DNA from: Bombyx mori
Lineage: Eukaryota > Arthropoda > Insecta > Lepidoptera > Bombycidae
NCBI RefSeq assembly: GCF_030269925.1
Contig: NC_085130.1
Span: forward strand, 1,624,501 to 1,688,500
Length of the DNA: 64,000 bases
Direction: 5' to 3'
Shown: one piece after another, positions 1-8,706 of the stretch
Layout of the letters: each line of letters opens with the position of its first letter
Position numbering within the stretch: position 1 is the stretch's first letter
Made by a program: the position numbers and the translations under genes
The notes under the pieces: generated by a model
Database searches by the model: none
Told to the model about the DNA's origin: nothing
What the model saw: only the letters and a program-made list of their open reading frames with translations

Positions 1-6
1 TCTTTT

Positions 7-236
7 ACTGGTGGTAGGACCTTTTGTGAGTCCGCACAGGTAGACACCACCACCCTGCCTATTTCTGCCGTGAAGCAGTAATGCGCTTCGGTTTGAAGGG
101 TGGGGCAGCCGTTGTAACTACACTTGAGACCTTAGAACTTATAACTCAAGGTTTACGTTATAGATGTCTATGGGCTCCAGGATCCACTTGACACCAGGAG
201 GGCTGTGAGCTCGTCCACCCAGCTAAGCAATAACAA
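7..236 (+). mobile_element. Bm1-like SINE, body only
   Basis: The copy starts at the conserved actggtggtagg block and ends in the tail ctaagcaataa followed by A residues. The tRNA-derived head is missing. It is close to the other Bm1 copies in the window but has small deletions. The strand follows from the A tail. Confidence 0.85.
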
Positions 237-1329
237 AAAATGGCCAGCGTTACCACTTTCCCACTTAATGATCTTCCACTACAATTCAACTGAACAGATT
301 CGTGTAAAAACGAAATACTACATTTTAAACCCCTGCCCCCTGAAGAGCCTTTAAAACATTAATCCTAACACGACCGTCGAGTGGATTGTTTCAGAGGCCC
401 CGGAAGCGAACCGGGACGGGAAGTGACCGGCAGACATCCGGGCATGTTTCCCGCGCAATCTACTCTCGACTCGGTTATACGGTTTTGCAAGTTGAAGGGG
501 TCACGAGGAAAATACTGTGAATTTATACATAATATATATATTTATTTCGTTAATTTTCTGTGTTACGTGTATTTATGTAATATTTAAATTTGCGTCAATT
601 TCTGACATCTGATTATGATCGCGAGCGAGCCCGGTCGACATGCCCGTAATTTCTTGCGAATAAGCAAGGAGTTGGTATTTTTTTTATTTACGTCACGAAG
701 TTGAGCTTTAAAGCGAACGATGTCAACGTCTGTGGGTGGAAACGCGGTGCATTCGGAAACCGAACAAGAAAAGCTTGACAAGTGCTTTCGAATTCCATTC
801 AAATCTATGATTCGTTGTGGATGATGGTACCATACCAGAAATAGGAAGCCACGTATGTATAACTCTAACACTAAATTAAATTTATGAAGAACTAAAGGCG
901 TAAAAACGACAATTTGACGTGAAACAGACTTTTTATTTGAGCTTATTTTGGCCACAACTTTTGTGTGTCAACGAACAGGCTACAAAAAATCCTCAACAAA
1001 CAACAAGAGAGCTTTCACGTTACCTGAAAGCTCATTTAAGCTGAAACTAAGAGCATTTTTCAATAAACGTCACGATAACGACAGTATTGTCACAAATATA
1101 CCTTTTTACAAAATGCGCGGTATCCAAATGTTTTTTTAGGAAAGAAGGACTATTGGTGTCGCGGTCGCATTTCCAGATTCACCAGGACAGGCGGGCGAGC
1201 ACGGGCTCAGCCACGACCCCGGTGGTCTCTAATGTTAGTGTTCAGAACTTGCATATATACAAATTTTCATGAAAATGTCGTTAGCGAGAATCAGGCTCTG
1301 AATTCTCAACTCTTGTGCCGATCGTGCAT
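237..1329. other. Unassigned, no gene seen
   Basis: AT-rich sequence with one GC-richer patch around 380-470 and another around 1150-1235. The short open frames here show no recognisable domain and no codon bias. No repeat known from elsewhere in the window was recognised. Confidence 0.5.
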
Positions 1330-1566
1330 TTTAGATGGGTGGACGAGGTCACGGCCTACCTGGTGTTAAGTTTACCGGAGCCGATAGACATCTACAACGT
1401 AAATGCCGCCACCCACCTCGAGACATGCATTCTAAAGGTCTCAATTTTAACAGTACAACGGCTACCCCGCCCTTCACAACGAAACGCATTACTGCTTCAT
1501 GTCAGAAATAGGCGGGGTGGTGGTACCTAACCACGCGGACTCACGAGAGATCCTACCACCAGTAAT
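1330..1566 (-). mobile_element. Bm1-like SINE, body only, diverged
   Basis: Read on the minus strand, it runs from actggtggtagg at 1566 to the gtccacccatctaa block near 1332. It is more diverged than most copies, and its A tail is decayed. Confidence 0.8.
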
Positions 1567-2044
1567 AAGGTTATTTATGTATGAACAAATTTTATTAATT
1601 TATTAAAAACATTAAATGCTTGCGCTAAGGACACATCCGTACAGGTCAATATCTAATAACTATAATCAAACTACGCATTAGTCGGTATTCCGACGCTCCG
1701 CACTTTATACGCCTTAATTGAGGATCGATTTATTGACGGTTCGCGCTCTAAGGGCTCTAAGCATCCCTACTCTAAGGAAATACAGAATTGACGAACACTT
1801 GACGAATTGAGAATTGGCATTGCCGACAGATCAACACCTGAATGACTCTTGAGCTCAATTTGTTTCAGAAGTGTTGTTTATTGATATTTAAGGGCTATAT
1901 TGAGCTGAATTTGTTATAAAAGTCTTGTTTTTTTTATTTTAAAATCACTTTTCTATTTTACTGGTCGATTACGTTTACAACCGTCCTGTCCATTCCTGCC
2001 ATGGGACAAACACGCGTGCCGGTTCAAGAAGAAAGATACCAATA
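1567..2044. other. Unassigned
   Basis: AT-rich. Around 1780-1960 there are loosely repeated pieces resembling gaattga and ttgagct, but no element could be delimited. Confidence 0.4.
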
Positions 2045-2424
2045 ATACTATCACGCCGGTAAGAGTAACGCCATCTATTGCCGAATAGTCGAACGAATAT
2101 CGAAAGACCTAAGACGCTCGAGAAGTACAACGCCATCTATTGACAGATAGCGGAAGCTACTACTAGAGATGTGTGGAATATTCTCGATAATTCTAGGAAT
2201 GAGGTATCGGCTATAAAAGCGTTGTAGAGATGGCACGCAGTCAGTCAGTAATCGGAACTACTCGAAGCGAAACAGCGAAAGGATTACCTGAAGCGAATTG
2301 AGAGTTTTAAAGTGTTTGTTGAGTGTTTTAAAGTGTTTAAGTGTTCTAATTGTTGAATACAGTTTTAAGTTGTACCTACTTTTGTGAAATTTTATTTATC
2401 CCGAACCCCAGCGCGTAACAATAC
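2045..2424 (+). mobile_element. Solo LTR, family S (copy 1) with 4-bp TSD
   Basis: The LTR body is 2049-2420. The first bases (tatcac) have decayed from the tgttac seen in the other copies, and it ends in gtaaca. Inside are a TATA box (ctataaaagcg near 2213) and a repeated cagtcagtcagt initiator-like block about 30 bases downstream. The 4-bp direct repeat atac (2045-2048 and 2421-2424) flanks it, which fits gypsy-type integration followed by LTR-LTR recombination. No internal region is present. Confidence 0.75.
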
Positions 2425-2870
2425 TAATGCTGTTTCAATTGTGTGTAAACAACTAAAACTCAATACCGCTCATATTATTTCACTACAAGAAACGACCGAC
2501 CATTCAAATAGAGCGGACGCGTTTAAAACGTTATTAAACTCGATATAAAAGCGATATAAATTAGCGATACGTATCGTAATGTCGCGTTTGTCAACGAGAT
2601 ATTCGCCAGTCCCTTTTAGATATATATATATATACCACAGATGACGTGACAGAAATAACATTTCCATAGATTCAACAAAGATCAGATAGGCTATAAATTC
2701 TTAGTGAATATAATATTTTTTTATTGCAATGAACTGATACTCTACCTAAGGCATAAATCAATAAAGATCCGAAATTAATAAAGATATTCATGTTGTGGAA
2801 TTTATAGACTCTAGTATTCACATCACTAGCAATCGATAACTCATCAAAGTTCAAAGTACAAGAACAAGAT
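2425..2870. other. Unassigned, short TA repeat
   Basis: It holds a (TA)n tract around 2620-2636. The remainder is AT-rich and shows no gene. Confidence 0.4.
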
Positions 2871-3118
2871 TTTACTGGTGGTACGACCTCATGCGAGTCC
2901 ACACGGGTGGGTACCACCACCCCGCCTATTTCTGCCGTGAAGCAGTAATGCGTTTCGGTTTGAAGGGTGGGGCAGCCGTTGTAACTATACTGAGACCTTA
3001 GAACTCATATCTCAAGGTGGGTGGCGCATTTACATTGTAGATGTCTATGGGCTCCAGTAACCACTTACAAGGTGAGCTGTGAGCTCGTCCACCCATCTAA
3101 GCAATAAAAAAAAAACAA
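2871..3118 (+). mobile_element. Bm1-like SINE, body only
   Basis: It runs from actggtggtacg to the tail ctaagcaataaaaaa. It abuts the dispersed repeat at 3114-3486, so the two insertions share a junction. Confidence 0.85.
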
Positions 3119-3486
3119 AATGTGTGCAATTCACACGTGGTAGAAGTGAAACCTTCCAAAATTAAAATACAATTAATTATCCTAAACGTCTTAAGTATAT
3201 GTAAAATTTTGTCATTAGTAAATAATTGTAAGGTAGCGCCCTCTGTGAATTGATATTTTAATTTCACGTATAATCCTAAATTAAAATTCACTACAAGAGC
3301 TTTCATACACACGTTAGTATTAAAAAATCTCACAGATGGCGCTGTATTAAATAGTATGTATATTTCTGTCTCATTCTTTGCTGGCTTCATCCTACACATT
3401 TTTGTATTTGTGTCTCTTACCTGTCGTTTTTTCCGTTGCATCCGGTTTGAAATCACAACGATTCTAAAGAAGTTTTCACTTCAAAA
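3114..3486 (-). repeat. Unclassified ~370-bp dispersed repeat (R370, copy 1)
   Basis: The reverse complement matches 28467-28842 almost throughout. Shared blocks include the gcgccatctgtgag-like segment and the agggcgctacctt segment. Similarity stops abruptly at both ends. No terminal inverted repeat or A tail is obvious, and no coding potential is seen. Confidence 0.7.
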
Positions 3487-4068
3487 AAATGTTAGCCAGA
3501 ACGTAACTAAAGTCAGGTTATGTTGTTGTTACGCGCGGTTTGGTCTCACCATACTCTAATTAATTTATTCTATGCCAATCTGGGACGAGAATAACGTAGG
3601 ACCACGCGACAGCAACGCTCGTGACGTTACGCTAGACGCTTTTCTTTTTGTTTTGTTTCAAATTCTTTTGATTAGTCATCATTCAAACGAGGACATATGA
3701 GAGTATAATAAAGGACTACTTCTCTTTTTATATCGGAAGGTGATTCTTTTTTTGTATGCGACATTTTTCAATTTTACAGGAGAGCCATTTAAAGTTCAAA
3801 ATTGGAATAAAATGTCATGACAAAAAAACTTCTTGAGCTAATTGAATGTGGTAAACATAAAGTTAAAATTAAAGTTCAATTAAACATATCGAGATGTTAT
3901 TGCTAATACCAAAAAAAGGGACATGTAATTAAAAAGATAAATGTCGCCGCGTATTAATCAAAATGTCGCTTCACCCCTAGATATGACCAAACGTTTTAGC
4001 TTTAATGTTTCCACTTAATATGGCAATATAGGCGAGAGAATACGTTGGCCCTGACAGTAATAGTAATG
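3487..4068. other. Unassigned
   Basis: AT-rich sequence flanking R370. There is no match to the flank of the other R370 copy, which confirms the repeat boundary. Confidence 0.4.
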
Positions 4069-4369
4069 GTGGTAGGACCTCTTGTAAGTACGCACGGGTA
4101 GGTATCACCACCCCTACCGCGACCGACCGAGAAGATCCGACGAGAAACTCAGTGGGCTGTGTCTGTGGGTTAATTTACTCATCAAGCCCTTCGTCGCAAG
4201 CAACTGATTCGGCGAGGAGATTTTCAGCAGATAAGGTCCCTCTGTATTAACTTTCTTGAAACTTATTCAAAATCTTGGAAATTCGATATCGTCTCGGCAT
4301 TTTGAACTGCGTATCTCGAAAACCGTTGAGAGTATAATTTTTCGAGTTAAATGTTTATTTATTTATTGT
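4069..4369 (-). repeat. Composite repeat: Bm1 scrap, jockey 3' piece and an extra ~110-bp block
   Basis: 4069-4113 is a short piece of Bm1 body. 4125-4230 is jockey 3' UTR and ORF2-end sequence on the minus strand. It is fused to a block holding ttcgatatcgtctcggcatt and cgtatctcgaaaaccgttga. The same fusion recurs at 24640-24850, so it predates the spread of these copies. Confidence 0.6.
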
Positions 4370-4611
4370 ACTGGTGGTAGGACCTCTTGTGAGTCTGCAC
4401 GGGTAGGTACCACCACCCCGCTTATTTCTATCGTGAAGCAGTAATGCCTTTCGGTTTGAAGGGCAGCCGTTGTAACTAAACTGACCACCTTAGAACTTAT
4501 ATCTCAAGGTGGGTGGCGCATTAACGTTGTAGATGTCTATGGGCTCCAGTTACCACTTAACACCAGGTGGGCTTGGAGCTCGTCCACCTATCTCGGCAAT
4601 AAAAAAAAAGC
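4370..4611 (+). mobile_element. Bm1-like SINE, body only
   Basis: From tactggtggtagg to ggcaataaaaaaaaa. The head is missing, and it has a short internal deletion near 4460 compared with the other copies. Confidence 0.85.
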
Positions 4612-4963
4612 TGTAATAGTTCGAAAGCATTGTATTAAGACTGTTGTCAAACCCGAATCCACGATTTCACTTCGGTGATACAAAAATCAAGTTACTAATT
4701 GACTAGCTTTATCTTCAAAATAAATGTTGTTTTCATTTAACGACGATTCGGACGTGCGGTCTAGACGAGCTCTATTTATAGTATTGATCAATCGATACAA
4801 AAGACGTTTAGGTTCCCTCGGTCCTAATATACAACGGTTTTCGTGCCGATTCTAATTGTGTATATTAGAGCTTTAACTATAAGTAAGAAGGGATATTGTC
4901 TGCTTGACAATAAAAATAAAAATTGAATTATTTGCATTAGAGGTAGTGCGTAGCATATTTGAA
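4612..4963. other. Unassigned
   Basis: AT-rich and repeat-free as far as I can see. Confidence 0.4.
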
Positions 4964-5397
4964 TTCGTCGTGACCTAAACGATAAGACGCCCAGTGCATT
5001 CGTATCTAACGACGCACCGGTGTTTGAATCCCGCAGGCGGGTACCAATTTTTCTAATGAAATACGTGCTCAACAAATGTTCACGATTGACTTCCACGGTG
5101 AAGGAATAACATCGTGTAATAAAAATCAAACCCGAAAAATTTTAATTTGTGTAATTACTGGTTGTAGGACCAAAGTCAGTCTACACGGGTAGGTACCACC
5201 ACTCTACCTATTTCTACCGTGAAGCAGTAACGCGTTTCGGTTTGAACGGTGGGGCAGTCGTTGTAACTATACTGAGACCTTAGAACTTATATCTCAAGGT
5301 GGGTGGCGCATAACGTTGTATAAGTCTATGGGCTCCCGTAACCACTTAACACCAGGTGGGCTGTGAGCTCGTCCGTCCATCTATGCAATAAAAAAAT
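4964..5397 (+). mobile_element. Full-length Bm1-like SINE
   Basis: It has the tRNA-derived head (cgtcgtgacctaaacgataag for the A box; gtttgaatcccgc for a mutated B box near 5026), a middle region ending in taatttgtgtaattactgg, the conserved body, and the tail gcaataaaaaaa. The head would supply an internal RNA polymerase III promoter. The mutated B box suggests an old copy. Confidence 0.85.
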
Positions 5398-5829
5398 ATA
5401 TGCCTGGACCTGTGTGTTGACGTCAACGGTTAGAAATATCCACATGTATCTCCGACCATCGCCGATTCGTCTGGACACCTTATAGGAGCTATCAACCCGT
5501 CCGGCGCTTAATCATCTTCAAAAAACAACACTGAACTCCAAAAGCTTGTTTCTTTATTTGCACACACAAAAGCAATGGTAGATAACGTTCAAAAATGAAT
5601 TAGTTCTATCGAAAACGTTTTTGTTAAACGAGAAGATATTGAAGATGGATCGTAAAGAGAAATCCGGTATTTAAATGGACACATACTAATATAGAAGAAT
5701 GGGCGAGTTTCATAGTACGAAAAGCTCTGCAAGTTCTCGATAAGACACAGCAGGATTTTGAATAAATGTCGCTAGTATTTTGCCACAAAAATACAGCGCA
5801 GCACATTTTACTTGATTCCCCACAAATTA
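5398..5829. other. Unassigned
   Basis: No repeat or gene recognised. Sequence is mixed AT-rich. Confidence 0.4.
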
Positions 5830-6515
5830 ACTTAAATAGAGCATAGCTTCAACTTCATATTGATTATAATTCACCGTTCCAAGTGACAATGTGTGATACA
5901 TCCTATTCAGCAGCAAATTGAAATTAAAATAAGTATATCTTCCGAAGCTAAACGAATAGACATCCAAAAAATATCAAAAAACAAAAGATGTGTGGTGTCG
6001 TGGGACACCGGATAGGAACGAAGTTCCTTATTATAAAGATATTAATTTTAAGTTCTATTCGAGATATAAAGAAAATAAAACTGGAGGTTTCGCAACAACC
6101 CACGGTCATTCGGTAACGTGCGAACTTATTGTGGTACCTACACTTCATTCACGGTTGTTTGCATAAGAGTTAGTGTATTGCGCAAACGAACGTTCTGAGA
6201 TCGTGGTCAATGAATTACAAAAAAATATGTTATTTTTTGTACGTTACAAAGTTAAGTCGTACACTGTGTGCATTACTAATAAAAATCTTACGTTACGGAC
6301 GTTTTTTCCCGGTTAGGGTACCCCGCATCGTCCCATAAGCATAATCGTCCCAAATTCAAATATCTCTTTTACAAAAAATAAATAGAGCACAGCTTCAACT
6401 TCATTTTGATTATTTACCAGTCCAGGTGTCAATGTACTTGCTATTCACACTAAAATAAGTATAGCTTCCGAAGCTAAACGAATAGACATCCAAAAAAATT
6501 TCAAAAACTAAACTC
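5830..6515. repeat. Direct repeats (5830-5982, 6384-6515) around an inserted dispersed repeat
   Basis: 5830-5982 and 6384-6515 share the blocks tagagca-agcttcaacttcat and ccgaagctaaacgaatagac, in the same orientation. Between them lies a repeat beginning tgtggtgtcgtgggacaccgg (about 5990), which recurs at 47604-47830. Copy 1 of that inner repeat has an extra ~150 bases near 6130-6285. No TIR, LTR or coding signal identifies the family. Confidence 0.6.
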
Positions 6516-6654
6516 AAACAGCTCTATTACGAAAAGTAAATAAATGATGCACTAATTTATTGCTTTCAACGGTTTATATATCAAGTCTCCACGAAAACGG
6601 TCAGTTTTAAATAGGATTTATGTTTGAGATTTGTAATGTCGATACTGCCATTAG

Positions 6655-6667
6655 CTTACTAACGATG
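6655..6667 (+). repeat. Target-site duplication, left copy (jockey)
   Basis: cttactaacgatg here matches 11879-11891 exactly, directly after the element's A tail. It fixes the 5' end of the jockey element at 6668. Confidence 0.85.
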
Positions 6668-7193
6668 TTCCGATCGCAACGCTGTTGAGCCCGGACGCGT
6701 TTTCCTGAATAATTGTCGCTGCTGTCGCGATTGTGTGTCTAGTTTGCACGACATCGTCGTTGTCGCTTTGATCGCGACTTTGTTTTGCATTCCGGACGCT
6801 CTGTCGCTGGCATCGCGACCTTGATTCAGTAAAGCGTAATTCGAGTTCGTAGTTCTGCAATCGAAAACGACAATTTCATATTATCACCAAAACATCCAAT
6901 CCATTGTCATTATTATTTTTATTTATCTATCATTTTAAAAAACAGTCTCTTTCGAGACTAACCCCCACTGCGATCACCGCTTGTTGTGGCACTCACAACC
7001 CAGTGGGGCCCCCACCTTCCCAAACTCTCCACCCCAATCCCAGCTGACTGCCGTTTTCACGGCATAGGCATCCCCCCCCCTGCAAATCACTGCTGGCTGG
7101 TACAGCGCAGGGGGTTTAAACTCCCACTCAGGGGACTCGCCTTTCGGCGAGTTGCTTTAAGTCCCGGGGACGCCCCCCCTGGGCACAACCACC
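6668..7193 (+). promoter_or_regulatory. 5' UTR and probable internal promoter of the jockey element
   Basis: This is the non-coding leader ahead of ORF1. By clade knowledge, jockey elements carry an internal polymerase II promoter in this region. No TATA box is seen upstream of 6668. The leader turns C-rich from about 6960. Confidence 0.55.
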
Positions 7194-8693
7194 ATGGCGG
7201 ACGACGACCCCGCCATGTTCGTCCTTTTCGTCCGGGAGTTTTGCCCGGACATCATGACTCAATTTAAGGCCCATAAAGCCAAATTAGCAGCTCAGTCCCG
7301 CGCACCGCTCGCCGCCGCCGCGAATATCCCAGACTCGCCGATGTCGCCCCCCACCCCCGCGCCCGCGTCGATAGCGTCCTGCGCGGCATCGAGCTCCGGC
7401 TCCGACTCCGAGTCGGAGATGGAGTTCGAGTCGGCCGCCAGCCCCGAACCCGGAACCTCCGATGGGTTCCAAACCGTCACGCGCGGGAAAAAACGCGCCC
7501 GCGCCGTGGAACCGTCCGCGGCGCCGAAACAACCCAAGGCCGCGAACGCGTCGCGGCCAAAAGTCGTGGTCTCTCCCGACTCCCCTCGCCGCGCAACCCC
7601 GTCGCCGCGACCCCAACCCGCGTCCGTCCGCAAAATTCCCGCGCCGCCGCCGGTCATCTTGCGGGAAAAGTCGTCGTGGAACCGGGTATCCCAGGCCCTT
7701 ACGGCCAACAAAATTAATTACTCCCAAGCGCGTAATCTCGCGCACGGGATACAAATTAAAGTCGCAACGCCGGGCGACCATAGGGCCCTCACTTCTTACC
7801 TCCGAAAGGAGAGCATAGGCTACCACACCTATGCACTCCAGGAGGACCGCGAGCTCCGCGTAGTAATACGCGGAGTACCTAAAGAGCTCGACGTCGAGCT
7901 AATCAAAGAAGATTTAATTAGGCAAACGTACCCGATTATAAGTGTGCACCGTATGCACAGCGGGCGCGATAAATTCGCATACAACATGGTTCTCGTCGCG
8001 CTGGAACCAACCGCCGAAGGCAAACGAATTGCCTCAAGCCTCCGCACCGTTTGCGGCTTATCCGGGGTCACCGTCGAGGCCCCATATAAAAAAGGCACTC
8101 CCGGGCAGTGCCACCGCTGTCAGTTATACGGCCACTCCGCGCGCAACTGCCACGCGCGCCCGCGGTGCGTAAAGTGCCTCGGCGACCACGCGACAGCCGA
8201 CTGTTCGCGGGTCAAAGAGACAGCGACTGAACCACCGAGCTGTGTGCTCTGCCAGAAGCAGGGCCACACAGCCAACTACCGCGGATGCCCCAAGGCCCCG
8301 CGGAAGCGTCTGGCCAACGCGCCTCCAAAAACCGTCGGCCCTAAGACTTCGGCGCCCCGCGCGCCGAAACCTGCCTTCGTGCCGGCACCGGTGCCCACCG
8401 TCTCCGCGTGGGCAAAACCGCTGCCGCTCACGTTGGCAGGAAAGCCACCGGCACCCCAGCCCCTGCTCGCGCCGCGCCCCGCCCCCGCGCCCGGTCCCGC
8501 GCCTCGCCCCGGCCCCGCGCGGCCTGTCGTTAACGAATTCTCAATCGTGCGCGATTATATCGCCGCGATAAATATCGACCGCATGCGTGCGTTCGCCTAC
8601 GCCATGCGCAGAGCGGTCACGGCCGAAGACCGCCTAAACGCGACGTTCGAGTACATCGACGTCATCGAGTCCGTCCAGCGCACGCTGGTTTGA
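7194..8693 (+). CDS. ORF1, gag-like nucleic-acid-binding protein of the jockey element
   Basis: 499 residues. The N-terminal ~150 residues are low-complexity, rich in Ala, Pro, Ser and Arg, with an acidic stretch near residue 80. A globular region follows at about 150-300, including the segment around 220-290 that resembles the PRE_C2HC/gag region of jockey ORF1 proteins. Three zinc knuckles are visible: C306-C309-H314-C319, C325-C328-H332-C337 and C350-C353-H358-C365. A Pro/Ala-rich linker and a short helical-looking C-terminus complete it. The role known for the family is RNA binding and particle formation. The start is the ATG at 7194 in accATGgcg context. An upstream in-window ATG at 6986 opens a different frame. 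There is no frameshift or stop. Confidence 0.9.
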   Translation: MADDDPAMFVLFVREFCPDIMTQFKAHKAKLAAQSRAPLAAAANIPDSPMSPPTPAPASIASCAASSSGSDSESEMEFESAASPEPGTSDGFQTVTRGKKRARAVEPSAAPKQPKAANASRPKVVVSPDSPRRATPSPRPQPASVRKIPAPPPVILREKSSWNRVSQALTANKINYSQARNLAHGIQIKVATPGDHRALTSYLRKESIGYHTYALQEDRELRVVIRGVPKELDVELIKEDLIRQTYPIISVHRMHSGRDKFAYNMVLVALEPTAEGKRIASSLRTVCGLSGVTVEAPYKKGTPGQCHRCQLYGHSARNCHARPRCVKCLGDHATADCSRVKETATEPPSCVLCQKQGHTANYRGCPKAPRKRLANAPPKTVGPKTSAPRAPKPAFVPAPVPTVSAWAKPLPLTLAGKPPAPQPLLAPRPAPAPGPAPRPGPARPVVNEFSIVRDYIAAINIDRMRAFAYAMRRAVTAEDRLNATFEYIDVIESVQRTLV

Positions 8694-8705
8694 TTACCGG
8701 TAATC
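8692..8705. promoter_or_regulatory. 14-bp perfect palindrome between ORF1 stop and ORF2 start
   Basis: gattaccggtaatc overlaps the ORF1 stop codon (tga, 8691-8693) and ends one base before the ORF2 ATG (8707). Translational coupling by termination and reinitiation is known for other silkworm LINEs. A role for this palindrome is inferred only. Confidence 0.5.
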
Positions 8706-8706
8706 A

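Noticed and set aside
4964..5060. Bm1 head as a genuine tRNA gene
   Set aside because: It has A and B box-like blocks but no proper cloverleaf, and it continues into the SINE body.
381..6860. Numerous 60-120 codon open frames in the first 6.5 kb
   Set aside because: Low-complexity or repeat-derived translations without conserved motifs. They are expected by chance in two strands of this length.
6986..7267. ATG at 6986 as an alternative upstream protein
   Set aside because: It overlaps ORF1 in another frame, has no domain, and lies in the C-rich leader of the jockey element.
7284..7826. 180- and 139-residue minus-strand open frames opposite ORF1
   Set aside because: They are mirror frames of the GC-rich ORF1 coding region, with Arg/Gly-rich nonsense composition and no domain.
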